From: Shewanella sp. NIFS-20-20
Lineage (GTDB): Bacteria > Pseudomonadota > Gammaproteobacteria > Enterobacterales > Shewanellaceae
Reading direction: 5' to 3'
Assembly: GCF_019209865.1 (NCBI RefSeq)
Contig: NZ_JAHUTT010000002.1
Span: forward strand, 81,276-145,275
Length of the DNA stretch: 64,000 nucleotides
How positions within the stretch are numbered: position 1 is the first letter of the stretch; each line of letters starts with the position of its first letter. The position numbers and the translations under genes were made by a program. Of this stretch, positions 51,125-58,578 are shown piece by piece. A model generated the notes under the pieces. It was not told the DNA's origin. It ran no database searches and saw nothing but the letters and a program-made list of their open reading frames with translations.

Positions 51125-52213
51125 ATGACTAAAAAAGTATTTATCAGCTATGCGCATGAATCTGAACAACTATCAGACTCAGTGCTTGAATTCTCGAATT
51201 ACCTCCGTAGCCAAGGTATTGATGCTGAGATCGACCAATATGAAGAAGCCCCAGTTGAAGGCTGGCCAAAATGGATGATGCGTCAAGTACAAGAAGCTGA
51301 TTATGTTTTGGTCGTATGCTCTCCACTTTTCTACGAGCGTGCTAATGACTTCTCAGGTAAATCGGAGGGCGGAGGCGTAAAGTGGGAAACTAATCTAATC
51401 CTTCAGCAGCTTTACAATTTGAACACTCAGAACGATAAATTCATCCCTATTGTTTTCAATAGAAGCTCGCTAGATTCTATTCCATTACCTCTGCAGCCAT
51501 ATACTCACTATTGTGTCTCAGAAGAGGCGCAAAAAGTGAAGCTTAGGAATAGACTGCTTGGGCTTAATCAATCTAAACGTCCTGCTTTAGGCGAAGCTCC
51601 TACTGAGACAATTGAAGCGCCAGCGCTAGAAGCGAAAGAGCGTAAGAGTATGTTCATTAGTTCAGTCGTAGATATTGACTTGTGGAACAAAGCTCAATGG
51701 AAGGCAATGTCTGTGGTTGCTGATATGGACTTTAGAAACCCACCTATTCTTGGTTTCGTTTATGATAACAATAAGGCTGGTGCAGAAATTTTCCGACGTT
51801 TGAAAAAACAGTTTGGAGCTTACGACAAATCTGGTGAGATACGACTTAGTATTGTCGAGCAGATATCTGAGGCCGCACCTCAAGATTACAAAGTACATTT
51901 TGGCTCTAATTGGAAAGTTGTTATCAACAAGATGGAACAGTTAGGCATGGTTCCTGACGAGTCACTGATGGTTACGATTAGCCGCCATCACGAAATGAAC
52001 CCAAGTGATGACAGAAGTATGTCTTTATTTAAGTACTTCTATGAGCGTTTTGGTACTTTCTTTATCACTAACGTAGAAATGGATAAGAGTGGTCAGCTAG
52101 CACCAAATATTGAGAACTTAATCCGATTGGACAACATAAATTTCCGTACGAAGAAAGAGATCATCGATGACAAAAATGACCCAGATTACGTAGTATTTAG
52201 CTCTGAGTCATAA
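51125..52213 (+). CDS. SEFIR-domain protein with unfamiliar C-terminal half
   Basis: Sole gene of cassette 4, 362 residues. Residues 1-140 form a SEFIR (TIR-like) domain: KVFISYAHESEQLSDSVLEF, GIDAEIDQYEEAP, ADYVLVVCSPLFYERAN and GGVKWETNLI with the conserved Glu. A linker rich in Glu/Ala (about 150-172) leads to a roughly 190-residue domain (LWNKAQWKAMSVVADMDFRNPP, HFGSNWKVVINKMEQLGMVPDE) that I do not recognise. SEFIR proteins have been shown to degrade NAD and protect against phage in Bacillus. The C-terminal half is probably the sensor. Confidence 0.82.
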   Translation: MTKKVFISYAHESEQLSDSVLEFSNYLRSQGIDAEIDQYEEAPVEGWPKWMMRQVQEADYVLVVCSPLFYERANDFSGKSEGGGVKWETNLILQQLYNLNTQNDKFIPIVFNRSSLDSIPLPLQPYTHYCVSEEAQKVKLRNRLLGLNQSKRPALGEAPTETIEAPALEAKERKSMFISSVVDIDLWNKAQWKAMSVVADMDFRNPPILGFVYDNNKAGAEIFRRLKKQFGAYDKSGEIRLSIVEQISEAAPQDYKVHFGSNWKVVINKMEQLGMVPDESLMVTISRHHEMNPSDDRSMSLFKYFYERFGTFFITNVEMDKSGQLAPNIENLIRLDNINFRTKKEIIDDKNDPDYVVFSSES

Positions 52214-52216
52214 ATC

Positions 52217-52344
52217 ACATAACAAAGCGTTTAAGACAGATTCCCAACGCATGGCATTTTTCATGTCATCGTTGGGTTTCGTGTTTACGGTGGTATGGTT
52301 AGGTTCAGTGGTAGCGTTGCTAACCACTTAACGCGGCGTTATGT
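52217..52344 (+). repeat. attC: attC site 4 (Vibrio VCR-like, long)
   Basis: 128 bp from ACATAAC to GTTATGT. Arms AACAAAGCGTTTAAGACAGATT and ACCACTTAACGCGGC, with a long middle including CCCAACGCATGGCATTTTTC and a self-complementary segment, are close to the VCR/VXR size and composition. Confidence 0.87.
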
Positions 52345-52359
52345 TTACAAGGAGGTTGA

Positions 52360-52665
52360 GTGATACATTTTAAGCTTTATGATGAGAATATAGTTAGAAA
52401 CTTAAAACATTCTGAGAAAGTTAAAGTTGTAAATAAAGCGGTTAAGCTTTATAGAAAAGAACACCCTATTAATTTAGGTAATAGAGTATTTTCAATTCTC
52501 CTGTATTGTGTGGTTCCACCAATATTAATTTATGTGCTTTTTGATTTTAATTTAATAATTGCTTGGATGGCTTTTTCCATTTTTATACTAAATTTCATTG
52601 TAGGTAATAGGGAAAGCACTCATATTAAACCGTATTTAGAGCAAGTTTTGGCTCAAGAAAAGTAA
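52360..52665 (+). CDS. Cassette-borne small membrane protein
   Basis: 101 residues, strongly AT-rich codon use. Charged N-terminal 40 residues, then two hydrophobic segments (about 45-63 and 66-82). GGAGGTTG precedes a GTG start. No family recognised. It is the only gene of cassette 5 apart from the inserted IS. Confidence 0.65.
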   Translation: MIHFKLYDENIVRNLKHSEKVKVVNKAVKLYRKEHPINLGNRVFSILLYCVVPPILIYVLFDFNLIIAWMAFSIFILNFIVGNRESTHIKPYLEQVLAQEK

Positions 52666-52757
52666 ACATAACAAGTCGCTCAAGAGGGAAAATTTACAGT
52701 TTGCTGTTTTCGCTCCGCTCAACATTTTAGCAAACTATAAATTTCCCCTTAGCGGGG

Positions 52758-54150
52758 CTACATGGACTCCCCTTTGTCAAGCAATAGTAATCCGACAACA
52801 ACAGTGGATCTGACAGCAGCTCTACATTCGGCGTTTGATTAGCTTGCTGCCTAAACAGCTTTTGGCTATCGCCCTGATGATTTGCGCTTGAGCAAAGATC
52901 TCATTCGTTAAACAGTATTACTTTCTCTTTCAAGAATGATGTACTTCCCAACTAACCAGATTCAATCGCTCTCGGTCTGACCGTGTTATCGTCAATTGCT
53001 AATGCGTCGACTCGGTGGGGTTAACCGTTTTGGTTAAACCTTTTTACGTTTTTACATAGTTAACTTGGTATTCATTACCCGATTGAAGTAAAGACCAAAT
53101 TATGCGTGCATTTTTAGCTGCTAGGGCGATGACAGCCCGTTTAAATCCTCGTCGTTCGATAAGCGCTTTAATCCATAAACTGGTTCTATCCATTTTGTTA
53201 GTACAGTTTGCGATGACAGCGCGAGCACCATGTATTAATGAAGTGCGGATATGCTTCTCACCACGTTTACTAATTCTGCCTAATGTAGGCTTACCGCCTG
53301 TTGAATACTGCTTAGGTACCAAGCCTATCCACGCTGCAAATTGGCGGCTAGTCGAAAAGTGTTTTGCATCGCTGACAGTGGCTACAACGGCTGTCGCAGT
53401 GACTTCACCAATGCCAGGTATAGTCATTAATCGTTTGGCATCTTTCATTTGATTAGCAAGGGCATAAAGCTTTCTATCAGACTTTAATATGTCTTGGTTT
53501 TGTAATTTGATACTTTGCCGTAGGTCATCGAGTAATTCGCGTGCTAGGGCTGGCAAAGCGTTGTTAGTATCTTCAAGAATTCCAACAATGTGTTTTTGAG
53601 CTGGGTAGCGACCTTTAGGCATGATGATACCGAACTCAGATAATAGGCCTCGAAGGCGATTAATCATTGCTGTCCGGTCTTTTATTTGACCTTGTCTGAT
53701 ACGGTGCAGGCATAGAACAGCTTGTTGTTCTTCGCTTTTAATACTGACAAAGCGTGTTTTAGGTCTTGTTACTGCTTCACATATTGCTTCAGCGTCATTA
53801 GCATCGTTCTTTTCACTTTGACGGTATGGGATAACAAATTTAGATGCCATGATGCGCACATCGTGACCGTATTTAGTGAATTCCCTTGCCCAATAGTGTG
53901 CACCTGAGCAAGCTTCCATGCCGATAATACAAGGTGGAATGTTAGCGATTTTCTCTAACAGCTTGTTTCTTTTAACGGTTTGCTTTAATTTGGTTTTACC
54001 GTATTCATCTACACCATGAAGACTAAAAACTAATTTGGCTAAATCAATGCCAATTGCTTTAATTAAGGACATATGGACTCTCCTTGATTGAATGTTTGCA
54101 CTTTCAATATGGCACAAAGTGGCCAATTGGTAAGGGGAGTCCATATCATT
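52758..54150 (-). mobile_element. IS110/IS1111-group insertion sequence in attC
   Basis: About 1.39 kb element. It has perfect 13-bp subterminal inverted repeats ATGGACTCCCCTT (52762-52774) and AAGGGGAGTCCAT (54132-54144), with four bases outside on the left and six on the right. No target duplication is seen. Subterminal repeats and lack of duplication are hallmarks of the IS1111 subgroup, and one branch of that subgroup is known to target attC sites. A single transposase gene occupies the minus strand. Confidence 0.9.
53044..54072 (-). CDS. IS110-family (IS1111 group) DEDD transposase
   Basis: 342 residues from the ATG at 54072, which has AAGGAGAG about eight bases upstream. The RuvC-like DEDD residues are seen in GIDLAKLVFSLHG, GMEACSGAHYW and KNDANDAEAICEA; the C-terminal transposase_20 part has LMTIPGIGEVTATAVVA, FAAWIGLVPKQYSTGGK and RGEKHIRTSLIHGAR. 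An in-frame extension to 54144 runs into the inverted repeat and is unlikely to be used. The gene appears intact. Confidence 0.93.
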   Translation of the reverse strand: MSLIKAIGIDLAKLVFSLHGVDEYGKTKLKQTVKRNKLLEKIANIPPCIIGMEACSGAHYWAREFTKYGHDVRIMASKFVIPYRQSEKNDANDAEAICEAVTRPKTRFVSIKSEEQQAVLCLHRIRQGQIKDRTAMINRLRGLLSEFGIIMPKGRYPAQKHIVGILEDTNNALPALARELLDDLRQSIKLQNQDILKSDRKLYALANQMKDAKRLMTIPGIGEVTATAVVATVSDAKHFSTSRQFAAWIGLVPKQYSTGGKPTLGRISKRGEKHIRTSLIHGARAVIANCTNKMDRTSLWIKALIERRGFKRAVIALAAKNARIIWSLLQSGNEYQVNYVKT

Positions 54151-54168
54151 CGTTAGGCCACTAAAGAT

Positions 54169-54555
54169 ATGATCGAAGTCATACCAAAGAAAAATATCAG
54201 TGCTTCTGATTTAAAGATTCTAAGGAGTATTTCTTCGCTTGGATTTTCTGAAATCAAAGCGGCTTCGTCAAAAGGAAAACCAATTCGACGATTCGAAATA
54301 TTTGGTAGTGAATGGCAAACTGAAAGAATGGAGCTTGTCGCAATTTATAACTTGTACGCGTCAAATAGTGGCACACCGTTCTTTATTTTGGATACTGAAA
54401 CTGACAAACCGAAAAAGATATCTTCAAAAGAACTAAGCTCCAAATTTGAATTCTGGCGAGAGATTGAACTTGAAACACAAATGAATAGTGACTTAGAGAA
54501 TGGCTATATCAAAAGCCCAAGTGAATTTGAGCCACACGACGAAGACTGGGCCTAA
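54169..54555 (+). CDS. Cassette hypothetical protein
   Basis: Soluble 128-residue protein with helix-rich charged regions ([21 protein letters not shown], then an acidic C-terminus [16 protein letters not shown]). Starts 10 bases after the GTTAGGC core; the stop codon lies inside the next attC arm, as is common for cassettes. No family recognised. Confidence 0.65.
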   Translation: MIEVIPKKNISASDLKILRSISSLGFSEIKAASSKGKPIRRFEIFGSEWQTERMELVAIYNLYASNSGTPFFILDTETDKPKKISSKELSSKFEFWREIELETQMNSDLENGYIKSPSEFEPHDEDWA

Positions 54556-54681
54556 CAAGTGCAGGCAACCTCGGGCACTACGTGCCCTGGACAGCCTTTC
54601 CGTGGCTCAATTTGTGCGTGGCTTCGCCACTATCGCACAAATCGTTCCACTCCAAGTCTGCCGTTGCTGCAGGCGTTATAA
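54550..54681 (+). repeat. attC: attC site 6
   Basis: 132 bp from GCCTAAC to GTTATAA. Arms AAGTGCAGGCAACC and the complementary GCCGTTGCTGCAGGC are visible, with a central hairpin made from GGGCACTACGTGCCC. The last base of the core departs from GTTRRRY. Confidence 0.82.
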
Positions 54682-54700
54682 GCTTTCAAGAGGAAGTCAG

Positions 54701-54973
54701 TTGAACAACTATTTTGAAAGCCCTTTTGTGGGTAAATCGTTGAAAGAGCAAGTCACAAACCCAAATATCATTGTGGGTGAGCACAGTTACTATTCTGGCT
54801 ATTATCATAATCATAGTTTCGATGAGTGTGCTCGTTACTTGCTACCGGATAGAACTGATATTGATAAGTTAATTATAGATACTTGTCCCACTCATCAAGG
54901 GTGTACAGTTGCTGGTACTCGGGACATCGCATTAACAGCAGCCAATCGCCCCGCGCCAGTAGGGTTAGTTTAG
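54701..54973 (+). pseudogene. Truncated catB-type acetyltransferase cassette
   Basis: TTG start after AGAGGAAG. The first 62 residues ([52 protein letters not shown]) match the N-terminus of CatB-type xenobiotic acetyltransferases, which are about 210 residues and often integron-borne. Homology stops near position 54888, before any of the hexapeptide repeats and the catalytic His, and continues as unrelated sequence to a stop. The cassette's own attC is missing. Not expected to give chloramphenicol resistance. Confidence 0.8.
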
Positions 54974-55127
54974 CTGTAAACTCTGAATGAAAGTGGCTGA
55001 TATCGAGGATCGCGGCTTGCGCTTTACAGTTACACATGGCTCCCCTTGGAAGTCACCACTAAGGTAAGTACACTTGCTGGCGCGCCGCCGCAACTCTCAT
55101 GCACTAGCATAAGCATGAGCGCCATGA

Positions 55128-55421
55128 TTAGTTCAGGTTGGCTTTGGAGTACGTCCACACTTGCCCCCGCAAATACTCAAGCCTATCAAAGTCGTTCTCA
55201 TTCAAATTCCAGTAGACATCATTAAAGCTACCCATGCCACCATAGGCTCTCAACACCTTGCTATATGACTTGTCTAACTGTCCGTCTAGATATAACTTCT
55301 GCGCCAGCCGAAACCACTGTGCCCAGTGATGGTGAGCACCTTTTTCAAGCAGTTCAATCATTTCTTGCAAGTGGGTTTGAAACAAGTGTCGCTCCCTAGG
55401 GGTCATCTGACCCACCGTCAA
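55128..55421 (-). CDS. DUF6966-like hypothetical protein
   Basis: 97 residues beginning at TTG (ATG five codons in is an alternative). The motif EMIELLEKGAHHHWAQWF and DVYWNLNENDFDRLEYLR fit the small DUF6966-type family, whose function is unknown and which is often near toxin or immunity genes. It is on the opposite strand to the cassettes and lies between the truncated catB and an attC-like remnant. Confidence 0.55.
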   Translation of the reverse strand: MTVGQMTPRERHLFQTHLQEMIELLEKGAHHHWAQWFRLAQKLYLDGQLDKSYSKVLRAYGGMGSFNDVYWNLNENDFDRLEYLRGQVWTYSKANLN

Positions 55422-55451
55422 TCATGTGGCAATGTTTATCTTAACCATTGC

Positions 55452-55588
55452 CGCCTAAAAATCTAGCGCTAGCGTTGCTGCAAACTCAATATACACGCGA
55501 GGCTTGCACTTGCCTCTTAGTCGATGCTGTTACAGCGCGATGGGTGATCTCCTCTGCTGAGTTTGCTGCGCACAACTCAGCGTTATGT
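55452..55588 (+). repeat. Possible degenerate attC
   Basis: GCCTAAA at 55452 and GTTATGT at 55582, preceded by a GCTGAGTT / AACTCAGC hairpin, resemble the end of a cassette. The left arm lacks the AAC triplet and the arms do not pair well, so it may be a decayed site or chance. The 299-base gap before the cytochrome gene holds no reading frame. Confidence 0.3.
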
Positions 55589-55720
55589 CACACCTAGACA
55601 ATCAAAATAAGCAGATAAAGTGTTAAGCCTCACATTAATCGGGAGTTACGCCATAAGGGGTATCAATAAGAGGTGTTAACGTAAGTTATTGTATATAAAA
55701 ATAACCTTCGAGCAGTCTCT

Positions 55721-57040
55721 ATGAACTTCACCTATCTTTGTCTTCTTTGGCTGGTCGCCTCTTCGGCCGTGGCGAATGCCGATAGTCGAGTTGAACTCGC
55801 CCACGCGGGTTGGCAAGCAACCGCGCAGTCAAATCAAAGAGTCGATTTACTGGCACAACGCCCCGATCTCGTGCTGCTGTACGCCGGCTCGCCTTACGCC
55901 AAAGAATACAATAGCCCCCGTGGTCATCAGTTTGCCATTAGCGATGTCACTCACGTATTGCGCAGCGGCACTAAAGCCCTTGGCGATCCTGGTGCTAGCT
56001 GTTGGTCCTGTAAAGCGCCGGGAGCCGTTGAACTCACCCAGGAGTTAGGCGAACAAGGCTTTGCTAGCAAGAGCTTTGCCGATACAGCCCACGCGATGGA
56101 TGTCAGTGTTGGTTGTCAAGATTGCCACCAACCCGGCAGCGCCGAATTGGCACTGCCAAGAGTGCATGCTCACAATGCCATGAATAAAATCCGTCTGCCT
56201 TTCGACACCCAAAGTCCTGCGGTTAAATCATCCCAAGTGTGTGGTCAGTGCCATGTCACTTATTACTTTCAGCCTGAAAAAAACAATGCCGTGAATATCC
56301 CTTGGATTTTCGGTAACGATGCTGACAGCATAGAAAAATATTATGATACTCGCCGCTTCTCTGACTTTGTCCATCCGATCTCTGGGGTGCCCCTCATTAA
56401 AGCGCGCCACCCTGAATTTGAACATTGGAATCGCAGCGTTCACGCACAACATGATATTGGTTGTGTTGACTGCCACATGGCCGAGCACACAGCGCAAGAT
56501 GGCACCACTACAACCCAGCACAAGATTAGCAGTAGCTTTACTAACTTTGAGGCTAAGTGCTCTGGCTGCCATGACAGCGCCGCGGCAATACATCAGCAAA
56601 TCGACACCAATAAACTGGCGCTGGATAACCTGCGCACCACGGTCGAAAAACTGCTGGTCAAAGCCCATATCGAGGCGGGTGCCGCGTGGGATGGTGGCTT
56701 GCAATGGCCAGCGTTAGAAAGCGCGCTGCTGGACATTCGGCATGCTCAGTGGCGCTGGGATTATGTGGTGTCATCACATGGTGCCCATGCGCACAACAGC
56801 CAAGAAGCCATGCAATTGCTGCAGGTAGCTCAGGGACAAGTGCAGATGGCGCGCGCCAAGCTAGCCAAGCAATTGGCCAGCATAGGTGCCACTGAGGTCA
56901 TGTATCCCGCGTTAGGTTCAAAGGCGGATGCCCAAGCCTTTATTGGTCTCAACATCCAGCAACTCAATGACCAAAAGCAGCAATTCTTACAAAAAGAGGT
57001 CAATCAGCACTGGCCGAGCGCCAGCCAGTTGCTGGAGTAA
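55721..57040 (+). CDS. Pentahaem NrfA-type cytochrome c nitrite reductase, calcium-ligand variant
   Basis: Periplasmic ammonia-forming nitrite reductase homologue of 439 residues with a signal peptide (cleavage after VANA, residue 20). Five haem sites are seen: the active-site CWSCK (94-98) with lysine ligand, then CQDCH (132), CGQCH (174), CVDCH (248) and CSGCH (280). Active residues Arg81, Tyr181 and His230 are kept. The calcium ligands differ: E. coli Glu215 is Thr180 and Gln263 is Arg229 (KARHPEF). A standard Shewanella NrfA is longer (about 467) and has Glu and Gln. It stands alone, without nrfH. Confidence 0.86.
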   Translation: MNFTYLCLLWLVASSAVANADSRVELAHAGWQATAQSNQRVDLLAQRPDLVLLYAGSPYAKEYNSPRGHQFAISDVTHVLRSGTKALGDPGASCWSCKAPGAVELTQELGEQGFASKSFADTAHAMDVSVGCQDCHQPGSAELALPRVHAHNAMNKIRLPFDTQSPAVKSSQVCGQCHVTYYFQPEKNNAVNIPWIFGNDADSIEKYYDTRRFSDFVHPISGVPLIKARHPEFEHWNRSVHAQHDIGCVDCHMAEHTAQDGTTTTQHKISSSFTNFEAKCSGCHDSAAAIHQQIDTNKLALDNLRTTVEKLLVKAHIEAGAAWDGGLQWPALESALLDIRHAQWRWDYVVSSHGAHAHNSQEAMQLLQVAQGQVQMARAKLAKQLASIGATEVMYPALGSKADAQAFIGLNIQQLNDQKQQFLQKEVNQHWPSASQLLE

Positions 57041-57133
57041 ACACGGGAAACCGTCACATCGGGGCAGTATCTCGCCTGGCGCGCAGATGGCTGGTAACGA
57101 TAAATCCCCCTAATGGCGCGGCTTGCTGCGCCA

Positions 57134-57382
57134 TTAGGGCGCTGGCACGTAAAAAACCCAGACGTTATTTGAAAACTCACCGGCGGCAAATTCAATGGTG
57201 TGGCCATCATCGACTATCTGATAAACAGCAAATTGATATTGCTGGCCATAACTGGGGTCGCTGACCACGGCACTGGACTGGGGTGCTCGTTGCCATTGAT
57301 GCTGCCACACATTAATGCCTTTTATCTTAAGTGCCTGGCCTTCGGGGCCACTGCCAACAAATATCCAAGCGCAGTTTTCCAT
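57134..57382 (-). CDS. Hypothetical small protein
   Basis: 82-residue protein with GAGG before the ATG. Aromatic-rich (VWQHQW, YGQQYQFAVYQIVDDGHTIEFAAGEF, ending VWVFYVPAP). No family recognised. It follows the MORN-type gene by 66 bases on the same strand and is likely cotranscribed with it. Confidence 0.55.
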   Translation of the reverse strand: MENCAWIFVGSGPEGQALKIKGINVWQHQWQRAPQSSAVVSDPSYGQQYQFAVYQIVDDGHTIEFAAGEFSNNVWVFYVPAP

Positions 57383-57448
57383 TTGTCTACCTCATTGGGT
57401 TAGGTACGCCCATCATTGCCATGGCTCGCCATAGACGGTCGGGTTACC

Positions 57449-57943
57449 TTAGCCTTTTTCAGCCCACAGCCGCCCATCGGGATGATAAAAGCGTTCTTGG
57501 TGCAGTTTGCCGGCGTTCATTTGTTGCCAACGGCGCAAAATGCCATCGGGATAGTATTCTTTTACCCACAAGGTCAGGCCGGCCTCGTTGTAATGTGTCT
57601 CACTCATTAACGCGCCATCTTCATAGTAGTATTGCGCTTGCGCCACGGTTCTCCCATGGTCGAAGTGCATGTGATAGTGGAGCGTTCCATCGGGGTAATA
57701 ACCGCATTTCTCACCATGTTCCCGCCCTTGCTCATCAAAGTTTACCTGCAACATGACTTGGCCATTGCCATGATAATGGCGCCAAGGCCCCACTTTGATG
57801 CCATCAATGCACTCGCCTTCACCGTAGAGGGTACCATTTTTTTCGATAAGTACCGCCTGACCGGTAAACAGCGTCATGGCCTTTAAGGTGCCGTGATACA
57901 CCACCTCTTTATTGCGTTTTATTGTCCATTTTAGCGGCGGCAT
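57449..57943 (-). CDS. MORN-type repeat protein
   Basis: 164 residues with AGGAGAGAC before the ATG. At least four MORN-variant repeats are visible: GPWRHYHGNGQVMLQVNFDE, HGEKCGYYPDGTLHYHMHFD, QYYYEDGALMSETHYNEAG and VKEYYPDGILRRWQQM. Such toxin-antitoxin-associated or envelope-facing MORN variants serve protein or membrane contacts; target unknown. No signal peptide. Followed by a small hypothetical gene. Confidence 0.75.
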   Translation of the reverse strand: MPPLKWTIKRNKEVVYHGTLKAMTLFTGQAVLIEKNGTLYGEGECIDGIKVGPWRHYHGNGQVMLQVNFDEQGREHGEKCGYYPDGTLHYHMHFDHGRTVAQAQYYYEDGALMSETHYNEAGLTLWVKEYYPDGILRRWQQMNAGKLHQERFYHPDGRLWAEKG

Positions 57944-58064
57944 TGTCTCTCCTCATCGGTGTAGACCCCATCGTCAAGTGAAAACACCCACCTAACGCCT
58001 ATGGCCTGAGGGTACAAGTGGCATTGGCAGCATTCAGGGATAGCGTCTCGCTAATGAATAGCCG

Positions 58065-58430
58065 TTAACCTTGCACAATCTTGATCAACCGAGTTAAAAA
58101 TTCACTTAAAGCATGTTCGTTATCAAAGGTGAAAGCCAAACCATAATGGGTTTCACTTATACCTTTATGCTGACGAGTAGGAAACCGTGTCATCTGGGCA
58201 TTATGATAATATTCATATTGACCATGTACGCCATCAATACCGGTTAATTCACTAGCAAATACTTCAAAGGCCGGACGGATCACCAAGGTCGATAACTGAC
58301 CTTGGTGATGTAAATAAAGTGGTTCTTTTGAATGAGGCAGCATAAATTCGCTGACATGATGAAGGTTAAAATTACTACGACACTGTAATTGATTTAATGT
58401 GGAAACGATTTGAGCATGTACCATCGCCAA
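58065..58430 (-). CDS. Hypothetical protein
   Basis: About 120 residues. TTG at 58430 has AGGAG seven bases upstream; an ATG two codons later is an alternative. A central segment (LYLHHQGQLSTLVIRPAFEVFASELTGIDGV) and QHKGISETHYGLAFTF give no recognised family. It stands alone between the MORN unit and the peptide-locus operon. Confidence 0.55.
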   Translation of the reverse strand: MAMVHAQIVSTLNQLQCRSNFNLHHVSEFMLPHSKEPLYLHHQGQLSTLVIRPAFEVFASELTGIDGVHGQYEYYHNAQMTRFPTRQHKGISETHYGLAFTFDNEHALSEFLTRLIKIVQG

Positions 58431-58578
58431 TGGTTTTCTCCTAGTGCAGTAAGCGGTTTACTATCATCACACGATAAACAGCCCTACCATAGCAAACCCC
58501 ACCTTGCTTAACGAGCAAAACCATGTAATAAATCGCATCGCCCCGAAGTCCTACGCCAAGTTAAGCACAAGCTTGGCT

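Larger units (their letters stand above)
52666..54158 (+). repeat. attC: attC site 5, split by an insertion sequence
   Basis: The left part (52666-52757) runs from ACATAAC through AAGTCGCTCAAGAGGG to CCCCTTAGCGGGG; the right part (54151-54158) is CGTTAGGC. Joined, they give a normal attC of about 100 bp ending GCGGGGCGTTAGGC. The IS therefore sits one base ahead of the GTTAGGC core and separates the two recombination arms. Confidence 0.82.

Noticed and set aside
54073..54144. 24-residue N-terminal extension of the IS transposase
   Set aside because: It starts inside the terminal inverted repeat; the internal ATG at 54072 has a strong ribosome-binding site and the normal family start.
49962..54681. 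CRISPR-like array made by the repeated attC arms
   Set aside because: Repeats are 72-132 bp, imperfect, separated by genes and bounded by RYYYAAC/GTTRRRY, which is the integron pattern; no cas genes are present.
55721..57040. Octahaem tetrathionate/nitrite reductase (Otr) assignment for the multihaem cytochrome
   Set aside because: Only five haem-binding motifs are present, with CWSCK first, and the length and active-site residues fit NrfA.
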